Assembly: GCF_006864135.1 (NCBI RefSeq)
Contig: NZ_SADV01000018.1
Span: 27,569 to 73,227, forward strand
Reading direction: 5' to 3'
DNA: 45,659 nt
Source of the DNA: Lysinibacillus sphaericus
Lineage (GTDB): Bacteria; Bacillota; Bacilli; Bacillales_A; Planococcaceae
Part shown: positions 33,723 to 42,328 of the stretch, in pieces
How positions within the stretch are numbered: position 1 is the first letter of the stretch
Layout: the number at the start of each line of letters is the position of its first letter
Position numbers and translations under genes: made by a program
Notes under the pieces: model-generated
What the model saw: the letters and a program-made list of their open reading frames with translations, nothing else
Told to the model about the DNA's origin: nothing
Database searches by the model: none

Positions 33723-34589
33723 TTATTGATACGCCTTTAAAAGAGCCTGTGTACCGCTTTCGCCATAGCCCGCTTCCACTAGCTTTTCATACATATCATA
33801 CGCAAGTGCTAGACCTGGTAATGTAATCCCCATTTTTTTAGATTCGTCTAAAGCAATTTTCATATCCTTTACAAAATGCTTAATATAAAAACCTGGTGCG
33901 TAATCTTCTTTGATCATACGGGGTGCTAAATTACTTAACGACCAAGAGCCTGCTGCACCAGACGAAATGGATTGCAATACTGTTGGTAAATCAAGCCCAG
34001 CCTTTAAACCGTAAGCAAGTGACTCACACACACCAATCATTCCTGAAGCAATAACTATTTGATTACACATTTTAGCATGCTGTCCTGCACCAGCTTCACC
34101 TTGATAAACAATATTTTCACCAAAATGTTTCATAACTGATAAAACTTTATTAAATGTAGCTTGGCTACCTCCAACCATAATTGATAATGTCCCATTTTGA
34201 GCACCAATATCCCCCCCAGAAACAGGTGCATCTAGCGCTTCCACCCCAAGCTTTTGGGCATGCTCAAAAATTTCCTTTGCCAATGTTGGCTCGGACGTGG
34301 TCATATCAATAACGATATTGCCGGGTTCAGCTGTTTGAAATAAACCATTATCTCCAAAATAAACTTCCTCTACATCTGTTGGGTATCCAACCATTGTAAA
34401 GGCAATTTCCTTATTTTTAAATGCTTCTGCTGGAGTACTTGCCCATTTTGCCCCTAGCGCTAAAAGCGGCTCCGTTTTCTCCTTTGTGCGTGTGTAAACT
34501 GTCACCTCATGACCATCTTTTAATAAATGCTTTACAATACTAGCACCCATAACACCAGTGCCGATAAATGCAATACTCTTTTTTCCCAT
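33723..34589 (-). CDS. NAD(P)-dependent beta-hydroxyacid dehydrogenase
   Basis: 288 aa from the ATG at 34589, chosen because AAAGGAG lies 9 nt upstream and residues after it begin the Rossmann motif GKKSIAFIGTGVMGASI. Further family motifs: VIDMTTSEP, DAPVSGGDIGAQNG and the catalytic Lys in HAKMCNQIVIA. It is a paralogue of the 20637 gene but clearly diverged (about a third of positions seem shared by eye). Substrate could be 3-hydroxyisobutyrate, tartronate semialdehyde or glyoxylate/succinate semialdehyde. It is monocistronic, so no pathway is implied. Upstream, 34639-34680 contains the inverted repeat CACTTAT/ATAAGTG, a possible operator. Confidence 0.85.
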   Translation of the reverse strand: MGKKSIAFIGTGVMGASIVKHLLKDGHEVTVYTRTKEKTEPLLALGAKWASTPAEAFKNKEIAFTMVGYPTDVEEVYFGDNGLFQTAEPGNIVIDMTTSEPTLAKEIFEHAQKLGVEALDAPVSGGDIGAQNGTLSIMVGGSQATFNKVLSVMKHFGENIVYQGEAGAGQHAKMCNQIVIASGMIGVCESLAYGLKAGLDLPTVLQSISSGAAGSWSLSNLAPRMIKEDYAPGFYIKHFVKDMKIALDESKKMGITLPGLALAYDMYEKLVEAGYGESGTQALLKAYQ

Positions 34590-34771
34590 ATGTACATACT
34601 CCTTTGTTATCCAGGCTATCGATTCTACGTAACCAATCATTAGCACTTATTTTTATCTTCCAGTGTAGTCTAATAAGTGCGATAATTCAAACTCCTTTTA
34701 TTATCTTGTACTAAATGCCTTTTGCTGGACACTAGCTGAAAGAAGTTAAATCAATTTCACCTAGAATAAAA

Positions 34772-34811
34772 ATAAAAAAAGAGAGCATGTGATGGGGTAT
34801 CACTGCTCTAA
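34772..34811 (-). terminator. Terminator downstream of the Spo0E-like gene
   Basis: On the minus strand AGAGCAGTGAT pairs with ATCACATGCTCT (one bulge) around ACCCC and is followed by CTTTTTTTATTTTT. Confidence 0.8.
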
Positions 34812-34916
34812 AGGGGGAAATGAGAATGTTGCTGTGTTCAAAATAAGTATTCTCCAAAAAATACTTTTTAAACATATTATTTAAAAAGTTTATACTCTAA
34901 ATAAGGGAACATTCTT

Positions 34917-35093
34917 TCAATCTTCTTGATCTTCTTCTTCTTCAAATGCTGTCTGTCTATAATAAGTATTCATTAACTGATCTAATCTGCGACTCAGTTG
35001 AATGGTTTTTGCATTTTGTAATCCGTTCTCTACACCTGAGCGAATCATCATCTCACGAGTTTGCTCCATCTGTTTCAAGAGTAGATTGACCAT
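34917..35093 (-). CDS. Spo0E-like aspartyl-phosphate phosphatase
   Basis: 58 aa, a very short gene easily missed. Translation gives a helix (VNLLLKQMEQTREMMIRSG), a turn, then a second helix containing TIQLSRRLDQLMNTYYR, and an acidic tail EEEEDQED. The S-x-x-L-D motif with the hydrophobic spacing of a two-helix hairpin is the signature of Spo0E-family proteins, which dephosphorylate Spo0A~P and restrain sporulation. GGAGG lies 9 nt before the ATG. A terminator follows, so it is probably expressed alone. The histidine kinase at 38456 may act at the other end of the same relay. Confidence 0.82.
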   Translation of the reverse strand: MVNLLLKQMEQTREMMIRSGVENGLQNAKTIQLSRRLDQLMNTYYRQTAFEEEEDQED

Positions 35094-35185
35094 TCATACA
35101 ACCCTCCACACACAAATAATCATACCATTATTATACATTTATATTTCATTTCTTACAGCATTAACTTACGACAATGTTCGACAAA

Positions 35186-35374
35186 TTAGCTTCTTGCAAC
35201 TTCTTGATAAGTATAGATTACGCGTCCATTTTGTTTGGCCTCACCTCTAAAATGTTTAAATAAAGGATGTTTTACAAGCACTTCTCGAAACTCATAAAAT
35301 TGTTCCTTTTCTATTTCTATACTTTTTAATTCCCCATTTTGTAATTGTTTAAGCATATTTTCGTATTTTTCCAT
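35186..35374 (-). CDS. Small hypothetical protein
   Basis: 62 aa, charged and soluble: MEKYENMLKQLQNGELKSIE at the start, then KHPLFKHFRGEAKQNGRVIY. AGAGG lies 10 nt before the ATG. The composition is normal for a coding sequence, and such short proteins are common in Bacillales, but I do not recognise its function. It is convergent to nothing and lies 92 nt upstream of the Spo0E-like gene, possibly in the same transcript. Confidence 0.6.
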   Translation of the reverse strand: MEKYENMLKQLQNGELKSIEIEKEQFYEFREVLVKHPLFKHFRGEAKQNGRVIYTYQEVARS

Positions 35375-35498
35375 TTTTTCTTTTCCTCTCTTCTCAATAT
35401 TTTGTGTAATAGATTATGAATTATTCAAAAAAAGCTTTACGTTTTCCATTTTTTCATGCAAACTGTATATTATTAGTCGATGAAGGAGCTGACTGTCT

Positions 35499-35687
35499 GT
35501 GAAAATAGCTGAAGTTGGAAATATTATCGAGTTTAAAGATGGCTTACAAGGTATAGTAGAAAAAGTAAATGAAAATTCGGTGATCGTTGATTTAACATAT
35601 ATGGCGAATTTCGATTCCCTTGAAATTGAAGAAAAAACGGTCGTCAACCATAAACGTTACAAAATTTTATATGCAAACGAGGCTTAA
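35499..35687 (+). CDS. ykvS: YkvS family protein (DUF2187)
   Basis: 62 aa. The sequence KIAEVGNIIEFKDGLQGIVE, followed by KVNENSVIVDLTYM and KTVVNHKRYKIL, is almost the same as B. subtilis YkvS. It is predicted to form a small SH3/KOW-like beta-barrel. Its function is not known. The start is GTG with AAGGAG 10 nt upstream; a terminator follows at 35698. Confidence 0.85.
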   Translation: MKIAEVGNIIEFKDGLQGIVEKVNENSVIVDLTYMANFDSLEIEEKTVVNHKRYKILYANEA

Positions 35688-35697
35688 TAGTCTGAAT

Positions 35698-35739
35698 AGT
35701 CCCTATTTGTCTTTATAGATGATAAGGGGCTTTTTTTTT
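35698..35739 (+). terminator. Terminator after ykvS
   Basis: AGTCCCTAT pairs with ATAAGGGGCT and is followed by nine T residues. Confidence 0.8.
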
Positions 35740-35768
35740 GATAATATTAAAAGCATGGAGGTCGAATA

Positions 35769-36383
35769 ATGCTTACAAATTCGAAACAAACAATAATATT
35801 GCTCCTTTCTTTATTATTCGTTTATGGCATGCTTGCATATACCTTTGCTAACCAAGCTGTATTTTGGTACCTATATGCATTTACTTTACTTGTATGTATT
35901 GCCATTGCCATTTTGGCTGGTAAAATTGAAGATCAGTTACCTACTTGGAAATTTTTACTTTTCGGTATTGGGTACGGTACAATAACATACGGTATTATAC
36001 GCTTTGGCTATTGGCTTGCACCATACATTAATGATTCATTAGTACAGTCAGTACAAAAATTTTTAACAAACTATGGACCACAAAATATTTGGCACTATAT
36101 TTTACTCGTATTCATTGTTGCAATTGGTGAAGAGATCTTTTGGCGTGGCTATGTTCAACAACAGCTGAAACGTTTTATGCGTCCTATTTTTGCTGTTATT
36201 GTAACTGCGATTTTATGCGCAATCTCTATTGCATTAAGCGGCTTTATGCTTGGTATGATCGCTGCACTTGTAACCGGCCTTATTTGGGGCTTTTTATATG
36301 AATGGCGTAAAAGTATGCCACTTGTTATTGTAACCCATGTAGTTTTTGTACTACTATTATTTTTAGTGTTACCTTTAACATGA
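35769..36383 (+). CDS. CPBP-family intramembrane protease-like protein
   Basis: 204 aa with about six membrane helices. The first CPBP motif is intact, E121-E122-x-x-x-R126 in GEEIFWRGYVQQQLKR. The second motif usually supplies a His in F-x-x-x-H, but the corresponding helix here reads AISIALSGFMLGM without His. The third shows VTHVVFV, keeping a His but not the following Asn. It may therefore be a catalytically weakened member. GGAGG precedes the ATG by 8 nt. It is followed after 64 nt by a lipoprotein gene on the same strand, possibly cotranscribed. Confidence 0.85.
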   Translation: MLTNSKQTIILLLSLLFVYGMLAYTFANQAVFWYLYAFTLLVCIAIAILAGKIEDQLPTWKFLLFGIGYGTITYGIIRFGYWLAPYINDSLVQSVQKFLTNYGPQNIWHYILLVFIVAIGEEIFWRGYVQQQLKRFMRPIFAVIVTAILCAISIALSGFMLGMIAALVTGLIWGFLYEWRKSMPLVIVTHVVFVLLLFLVLPLT

Positions 36384-36447
36384 TAACATTAAAATTTGGA
36401 AACATTTTATCTTTACTAGCGTTTAATTAAGAAAGGGAGGGCTTTTC

Positions 36448-37143
36448 ATGCAAAAAAAATTATTTTCTGTACCTGCATTATTACTAACAGCTGTTTTAGT
36501 CGTAGGATGTAATACTTCTGAAACAAAGGATTCTGATGCTCAAAAAAATGAGCCATCAAATACACCGACTGAACAGCAACAACCATCATCTAAGGATACA
36601 ACTGTAGATGAATCGCAAGAAACGCCTGCATCAAATGAAACAAATAAGGACAATAAAGACAATACAACTAAAAAAGAACAAGAAGTTAAATATGTACAAA
36701 AAGGTGTAGACAAGACTGAAAAAGCAACGGAATCAAAAAGTGCTGATCAAGACTATAAAATACACCAACTACCTGGATTTACACTTAGCCAAGAAGAACC
36801 AGGTAAAGACATGTTAGTTTCTAATGACAATGCTGACGTATTTATGCGTATCGAATCTATTGATGCATCACAAACAAAATATGAAGATGCAAAAACATCT
36901 ATGCAAGATTATATGAATGCTGTTGGTGAACCATCAACTTTATCTTCTGAGGATTTAGCTGCATTTAAAGATATTAAAAACATTGAGGGTTATGTTGTAC
37001 ATTTTAAAGAAGATAAAGAAAAAGTAATCGGCGTTGTTTTTGAAAAAGACGGTTTAATTACAAAACTAATAATTCACGATAACGACGAATTAGATTTAGC
37101 AGATGCTATGCTTAAAATGGCAGCAACTATTTCTAAAAAATAA
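36448..37143 (+). CDS. Putative lipoprotein
   Basis: 231 aa. A type II signal peptide (residues 1-20) ends in the lipobox LVVGC, so Cys21 should be lipid-modified and the protein anchored on the outer face of the membrane. Residues 22-100 form a low-complexity linker rich in Ser, Thr, Glu, Gln and Lys. The C-terminal 130 residues (from KIHQLPGFTLSQEEPGKDML) look like a small folded domain with alternating strands. No family recognised. GGGAGG stands 7 nt before the ATG. Confidence 0.85.
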   Translation: MQKKLFSVPALLLTAVLVVGCNTSETKDSDAQKNEPSNTPTEQQQPSSKDTTVDESQETPASNETNKDNKDNTTKKEQEVKYVQKGVDKTEKATESKSADQDYKIHQLPGFTLSQEEPGKDMLVSNDNADVFMRIESIDASQTKYEDAKTSMQDYMNAVGEPSTLSSEDLAAFKDIKNIEGYVVHFKEDKEKVIGVVFEKDGLITKLIIHDNDELDLADAMLKMAATISKK

Positions 37144-37153
37144 TTATTCAAAT

Positions 37154-37192
37154 AAGACTGTAGACAAACTTGTTTGCTCTATAGTCTTTTTT
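37154..37192 (+). terminator. Terminator after the lipoprotein gene
   Basis: AAGACTGTAGA pairs with TCTATAGTCTT (one mismatch) and is followed by TTTT. Confidence 0.8.
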
Positions 37193-37267
37193 ATGTTGAC
37201 TGTGTTATTTTTAATGCTGATTTTGATTTAAACTTTACAAAAATATAGAATATCCAGACTCCTTGCG

Positions 37268-37746
37268 CAAAAAGTTACATACCTTTGAAACGGTCTAACC
37301 ACTGCTTCATACGAGAATGGCGAGCATTGACATTTTGTATGTGATATAAACCTATTTTAACGCGCTTTCCATCGGTTTGATTTCATACGATAATGTTCCA
37401 TCTCTTTTTCTTTTGCATTTGTATTGTACGCTCTCCAACATTAACAAATGACATTAGAGCCAATCATATTATCATGTTTTCACAACACGCCCCATACAAG
37501 CTAATCTGGAAACAGTTGCTATTGAGCAGTCTCTGGCAATGAGTACAAAAACTTGTTCTCGACTAATGCCGCTATGTTTAGTTTAGAGATTATAGCAAGA
37601 AGCTCAACAGGTTCCAAATAGTAACGTTCTACTTTAACAGAGCCTTTATTTTTAATAGGGTTTATAGCATAATTATGAGGCTGATTTTCGTTTCTGCAGG
37701 CATTGTCCGATGAGCGACTAGGAACGATCACGTGGGCTTTAAGCAC
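37268..37746 (-). mobile_element. Remnant of an IS1595-like (ISXO2-type) transposase
   Basis: Reading the minus strand, EKEMEHYRMKS lies in one frame and GKRVKIGLYHIQNVNARHSR plus MKQWLDRFKGM in another, separated by a frameshift near 37372. This matches the end of ISXO2-like transposases as I remember it (YHIQ-VNAYHSRLK-W--RF-G). The final strand is missing, stops interrupt the upstream part, and I see no clear terminal inverted repeats. The frame at 37519-37746 may be its 5' part but is not recognisable. This is decayed DNA in a 740-bp stretch without an intact gene. Confidence 0.55.
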
Positions 37747-37760
37747 TCAGGATACTTAGA
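37670..37760. repeat. Diverged fragment of the dispersed repeat
   Basis: GGCTGATTTTCGTTTCTGCA followed by GGCATTGTCCGATGAGCGAC resembles the GTTGATTTCCGTTCC...GATGAGTCGC part of the element at 21759. The next part, GTGGGCTTTAAGC...TCAGGATACT, has a faint match at 29872-29910. No gene. Confidence 0.4.
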
Positions 37761-37852
37761 CCTTCGCCTGTGCTCGCTCCTGCCTTATGTATGACGCTAA
37801 TGATTTAAGAGGGATATGTTGGAGTACAATTTAACTTCTTCCAAAATAACGT

Positions 37853-37887
37853 AAAAAAGTTGCCTCAACTCATTGAGACAACTTTTT
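37853..37887 (-). terminator. Terminator of the MarR-family gene
   Basis: AAAAAGTTGCCTCAA pairs with TTGAGACAACTTTTTTT around a 5-nt loop, immediately downstream of the stop. Confidence 0.88.
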
Positions 37888-38334
37888 TTAATAAGATAAG
37901 TCTTTAATAGACAGGCCTAATTTTTTTAATAAAGTGATAGCTTGGCCTTTTTCTTCAACAGATAATACACTCATCAATTCATGTAAATGCTGTTCATGTT
38001 TTGGAAATAGTTCTCCCATAAATGCCTCACCTTTGTCCGTAATTTCTGCATAGGTAACACGGCGATCTGATGGACATGAGACACGCAATAAATACCCTCT
38101 TTTTTCAAGTTTGTCAATGACATACGTAATAGACCCACTAGCTAGCAAAATTTTATTGCCAATTTGCTGTAATGGCTGTCTTCCTTTATGATAAAGAAGC
38201 TCTAATACAGCAAATTCAGTAGGATTTAATCCATTCTCTTGAAATAATTGATGGGTCATCTCATTAATCGCTTTATGTGCACGTGATAATACTATATATA
38301 ATTTTAAAGATTGCTTTATATCTTCTGACGTCAT
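37888..38334 (-). CDS. MarR-family regulator, MhqR-like
   Basis: 148 aa. Winged-helix elements typical of MarR: NPTEFAVLELLYHKG, PLQQIGNKILLASGSITYVI and CPSDRRVTYAEITDKG. The segment LNPTEFAVLELLYHKG...LASGSITYVIDKLE resembles B. subtilis MhqR (YkvE), repressor of quinone and azo-compound detoxification genes; this is from memory and no mhq target genes lie nearby. GGAAAAGGAT precedes the ATG. Neighbouring ykvS fits a ykv-like region. Confidence 0.85.
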   Translation of the reverse strand: MTSEDIKQSLKLYIVLSRAHKAINEMTHQLFQENGLNPTEFAVLELLYHKGRQPLQQIGNKILLASGSITYVIDKLEKRGYLLRVSCPSDRRVTYAEITDKGEAFMGELFPKHEQHLHELMSVLSVEEKGQAITLLKKLGLSIKDLSY

Positions 38335-38455
38335 ATCCTTTTCCTCTCAATTCGCGTTTTATACATGCCATTATAGCGATATTAGAAAAGCATTGTCAAA
38401 AGCAATATTTGATTTTAAGTTTTCACAGTGGTTTAATTTACCACTCAGACGCATT

Positions 38456-39934
38456 TTATGTTACTAAATAAGCAGAATCTTTCGTGGAAACATCCATTGT
38501 ATCCATCTGATTAAATGTGTAAATCGGGAATTGTAAGTGGAAGCATGTACCCTTCTGTAATTCACTATTCACACCTATTACACCTTCATGCTCTTCAATC
38601 ACCTTTTTCACGAAAGCAAGACCTAGTCCTGTCCCTGTTGATTTTGTCGTGTAAAAAGGTTGGAATAAGTTTTGAAGGGTAGCACTGTCCATACCGACAC
38701 CTTCGTCTTTAATCAGTAATTCTACAATCGCACAGTCAATAACATTCATTTCTACTGTGATCGTTCCACTATTATTCATGGATTCCATCGCATTTTTAAT
38801 AAGATTCATGAATACTTGCTTTAAACGATTCTCATTGCCACCAATGTATACTTGTGTAGAAGGAGAAATGTATTGAATCATAATATTTTTCATAAGCGCA
38901 TCTGGAAGCATAAACTCAATCACTTGCTTTACAATGTGATCTAGCTCTAATAATTCCACTTTCATACATGTTGGCTTGGACAATACTAAAAGCTCGGATA
39001 AAATTTGTTCCATCCGTTGAAGCTCACTATCGATGACAGATAAATACATGCGTGACTCTTCATCTGCATTCAGTTTTAACAATTCGGTAAAGCCCTTTAA
39101 AGAAGTTAATGGATTACGAATTTCATGGGCGATACTTGCAGCCATTTGACCGACAACATTTAAAGCCTGTTGATGTTCAACTTTATGTTGAAGTTGTTTC
39201 TTTTCTGTTTCATCATTAATGACTGTGACAATAATATTATTATATTCATCAAAGATACTCGAAATTTCATAATAGCAAGGGCTAGTAACTATAGTTTCAT
39301 CAACTACATGAATACTTGCATGCTTTTCACCCATCAGTTTAGAAAGGTATGTTGTAATTTGACCCTTCTTCAATGTAAATGCATCGAATATGTGCTGATG
39401 TGCCTTATGAAGTAGCAGCGATTTTTCGGTTCTTAAAAACATTTCAGCATACTTATTTAGCCCAAGAATTATCCCGCTAGCGTCACTTATAATAACAGCA
39501 TACGGTAAGTGATCATAAGCATTGAGAGATTGTGATCTCTCCTGCTCTTGACTAACATATAATTCATGAGCTATGTCATTATTTAACGTTGAAATTTGCG
39601 CAACAATTTCTTCTGCGTTTGGATCATAAAAACATTTGAAGGACATCATTTCATACTCATTACCATTTGTTTGAATATTGAAGATTTCTTCTGATCTTAA
39701 ATCATTTTCTAATTGTTTAACGAATTTCGCCCAATTTAAATTAGATGGCTCGTCCATAGTTAAATAGCCAATATACGTTGAATTGAGATTAAAAAGTTTA
39801 ATAGCCGCCTCATTCACGTTCAAAATTTTCCCTGCTTTATTAAGAATAAGTGTTGGTGACGAAGTACTTGTCATAAGATTTCCAAAACATTGATTAATAT
39901 CATTTTGCTTCAACTTTCTCACCGAACCTTTCAA
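38456..39934 (-). CDS. PAS-domain sensor histidine kinase
   Basis: 492 aa, no membrane helices. Two PAS-like regions (about 22-115 and 140-240; SPTLILNKAGKILNVNEAAI and LPYAVIISDASGIILGLNKY) precede HisKA with the phosphoacceptor H270 in ASIAHEIRNPLTSLKG. The HATPase domain follows, with N-box QVFMNLIKNAMES, DEGVGMD and GTGLGLAFVKKVI. The organisation is that of cytosolic sporulation kinases (KinA/KinE type) feeding the Spo0F-Spo0A relay. There is no response-regulator gene next door, which agrees with an orphan kinase. The start is uncertain: TTG at 39934 has a distant AAGAGG, and GTG/TTG codons 4-8 are also possible. Confidence 0.88.
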   Translation of the reverse strand: MKGSVRKLKQNDINQCFGNLMTSTSSPTLILNKAGKILNVNEAAIKLFNLNSTYIGYLTMDEPSNLNWAKFVKQLENDLRSEEIFNIQTNGNEYEMMSFKCFYDPNAEEIVAQISTLNNDIAHELYVSQEQERSQSLNAYDHLPYAVIISDASGIILGLNKYAEMFLRTEKSLLLHKAHQHIFDAFTLKKGQITTYLSKLMGEKHASIHVVDETIVTSPCYYEISSIFDEYNNIIVTVINDETEKKQLQHKVEHQQALNVVGQMAASIAHEIRNPLTSLKGFTELLKLNADEESRMYLSVIDSELQRMEQILSELLVLSKPTCMKVELLELDHIVKQVIEFMLPDALMKNIMIQYISPSTQVYIGGNENRLKQVFMNLIKNAMESMNNSGTITVEMNVIDCAIVELLIKDEGVGMDSATLQNLFQPFYTTKSTGTGLGLAFVKKVIEEHEGVIGVNSELQKGTCFHLQFPIYTFNQMDTMDVSTKDSAYLVT

Positions 39935-40132
39935 AAGAGTAAAAAACCTCTTAATCGAATTTTGAGCCTTTACTATACTTTATGACTGCACGAATCTATT
40001 ATTACAAAATTTAGTAAATTTAAGTATAAAAATTATTTCACGAACTGTTCACAAAATAAATAGGTAAAAAGGATTATATTGTATGACAGCTACTTGACTG
40101 TTACAATTAGAAATTGAAAGGAAGATTATTGC

Positions 40133-41872
40133 ATGAATACTATTTTAACTACTTTAAACGCAAAGTATATTCACACAAATTTAGCATTGCGTTATTTAAA
40201 AGGTGCAGCTTTACCAGAATTTAATCCAATTATTGCAGAATATACAATTAAAGATCCTGCTTTTAATATTGTATCAGATTTATTCCAAAAAAAACCTGAT
40301 ATTGTAGGATTTAGTTGCTATATTTGGAATATTGAAGAAACTATTCACGTCATCAAGATGTTAAAAACTGTCTGTCCAAATGTTAAAATTTTGCTCGGTG
40401 GACCTGAAGTTTCTTATGATGCCCACCATTGGTTACGTAAAATTGAAGAGGTTGATTTCATTGTTATGGGTGAAGGAGAAACTTCCTTTAAACAGTTACT
40501 ACGCTATTTGCATGGAGAAATTGCATTAGACGATGTTCCAGGGATTTGCTACTTAGAGGATGGTAAAGTACGAATTCACGCACAAGCACCCAAAATAGAT
40601 TTACGTGAGTTACCAAGTCCATTTCGTTTTGAAGAGGACCTCCCTCATCTAAGCAAACGAATTCAATATATTGAAACAAGTCGAGGCTGTCCATTTAGCT
40701 GTCAATTTTGTTTATCTTCTATTGAAGTAGGTGTTCGTTATTTCAACAGAGAAAAAATAAAAGAAGATATTCGATTCTTGATGGACAATGGTGCACGTAC
40801 GATTAAATTTGTCGACCGTACATTTAATATAAGCCGCAGCTATGCCATGGAAATGTTCCAATTTTTAATCGATGAACATAAGCCAGGGGTTGTATTCCAA
40901 TTTGAAATTACGGCAGATATTATGCGTCCTGAAGTTATCCAGTTTTTAAATGATAACGCACCTAAAGGACTTTTCCGTTTTGAAATTGGTGTTCAATCAA
41001 CGAATGATTTAACAAATACTCTTGTGAAGCGCCGTCAAAACTTTGAAAAGCTAACACGTACAGTGACGATGGTCAAAGAAGGTGGAAAGATTGATCAGCA
41101 TTTAGATTTAATCGCTGGTTTACCGGAGGAGGATTATGCAAGCTTCCGTCAAACCTTTAATGATGTTTTCGCAATGCGACCAGAAGAGTTACAGCTTGGA
41201 TTCCTTAAACTTCTGCGCGGTACTGGCCTTCGTCTAGAGGCTGAAAAATTCGGCTATACGTATGTGGACCAATCTCCTTACGAGATTTTCTCAAACAATG
41301 TCTTAACGTTTGATGATATAGTACGCATTAAACATGCAGAGGATGTACTTGAGAAATATTGGAACGATCATCGTATGGATCATACAATTGAATACTTAGT
41401 AACTGAAGTGTTTGAAACACCATTTGATTTCTTCCAAAACTTCGGTACTTATTGGGAAACAAAGGGTTGGTCTCGTATCGGTCATCAGCTTGAGGATTTA
41501 TTCCGTCGTTTATTAATGTTTTTAGAAACTGTAGAGGGTGCTAATTTAACTATCATTCAAAGCCTAATGCAACTAGATTATTTAATGGCACAGCAGTTCC
41601 AACCACGTAAATTATGGTGGAAGGAGCGCCCTACAGAAGAACAACAGAAAGCACTTTATACGGCCTTACGTGAAAACCCTGCAATTGCAGGTGAGGAATT
41701 CGCCAGCTTCAATCTATCTGAAAAAGAGTTGTTTAAACATACGCTCATTATTCCGAATCATGTAGATTACCAAAATTTCTCAAATGGCAAAATTGTACAA
41801 AAAAATGGCTATTTATTAACTTACTTCCGTCACGGTCAAGCACCATACTTTGCAACAATCCATTCTATATAA
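40133..41872 (+). CDS. B12-binding-type radical SAM protein (DUF4080)
   Basis: 579 aa. An N-terminal Rossmann-like domain of the cobalamin-binding type (residues 1-150; DIVGFSCYIWN, ILLGGPEVSYD, IVMGEGE) lacks the classical D-x-H-x-x-G, so cobalamin may bind base-on or not at all. The radical SAM domain has the cluster cysteines C186, C190 and C193 in SRGCPFSCQFC, and FRFEIGVQSTN. The C-terminal 180 residues match the DUF4080 type. These proteins are often annotated as Mg-protoporphyrin cyclase-like, but the reaction is unknown. AAAGGAAG stands 8 nt before the ATG. Monocistronic, with a terminator after it. Confidence 0.9.
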   Translation: MNTILTTLNAKYIHTNLALRYLKGAALPEFNPIIAEYTIKDPAFNIVSDLFQKKPDIVGFSCYIWNIEETIHVIKMLKTVCPNVKILLGGPEVSYDAHHWLRKIEEVDFIVMGEGETSFKQLLRYLHGEIALDDVPGICYLEDGKVRIHAQAPKIDLRELPSPFRFEEDLPHLSKRIQYIETSRGCPFSCQFCLSSIEVGVRYFNREKIKEDIRFLMDNGARTIKFVDRTFNISRSYAMEMFQFLIDEHKPGVVFQFEITADIMRPEVIQFLNDNAPKGLFRFEIGVQSTNDLTNTLVKRRQNFEKLTRTVTMVKEGGKIDQHLDLIAGLPEEDYASFRQTFNDVFAMRPEELQLGFLKLLRGTGLRLEAEKFGYTYVDQSPYEIFSNNVLTFDDIVRIKHAEDVLEKYWNDHRMDHTIEYLVTEVFETPFDFFQNFGTYWETKGWSRIGHQLEDLFRRLLMFLETVEGANLTIIQSLMQLDYLMAQQFQPRKLWWKERPTEEQQKALYTALRENPAIAGEEFASFNLSEKELFKHTLIIPNHVDYQNFSNGKIVQKNGYLLTYFRHGQAPYFATIHSI

Positions 41873-41875
41873 TAA

Positions 41876-41919
41876 GAAACGCTAGCCCTTTAATAAAGTT
41901 TAGGACTAGCGTTTTTTTC
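41876..41919 (+). terminator. Terminator after the radical SAM gene
   Basis: AAACGCTAG pairs with CTAGCGTTT and is followed by further T residues. Confidence 0.88.
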
Positions 41920-42286
41920 ATCCATTTAAGCAAAAATTTTCAAATTTTCCAGTAACCTAAATGACCAATTTATTTGTGTCATTGTCAGTAATAACCATAA
42001 CCTTAATACAATCAACAGATATTCTATGCGCATTACAATTATCCTAAAAAAGTTTAGTACGAAATTCTCAACCCGCCAACACCCCGATATTGTAAATATT
42101 ACCTATTAAATAATCGTAATAACCAGGAAAAAACAATTTAAAATTTTTCGACAATTTTGTGGCAACGTCCGTTTTTTCGTCAATTAAACAATCTTAGACA
42201 CTTTTTATGCATAGATTTTCTACTGATGTAATCTCTAAATGTCTCAGTTTTCATATCCGCATTTCAATAGGGTTAATCGGAAATAA
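41920..42286. other. Intergenic region between convergent genes
   Basis: About 370 bp of AT-rich DNA between two terminators. I find no frame with a ribosome site, no RNA hairpin of note and no repeat of the families seen elsewhere. Confidence 0.6.
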
Positions 42287-42315
42287 TAAAAAAGAGCGGA
42301 ATTAGCTCTTTTTTA
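42287..42315 (-). terminator. Terminator of the potassium transporter gene
   Basis: AATAAAAAAGAGC pairs with GCTCTTTTTTATT around a 6-nt loop, 14 nt after the stop. Confidence 0.85.
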
Positions 42316-42328
42316 TTCTCCTAGTAAT

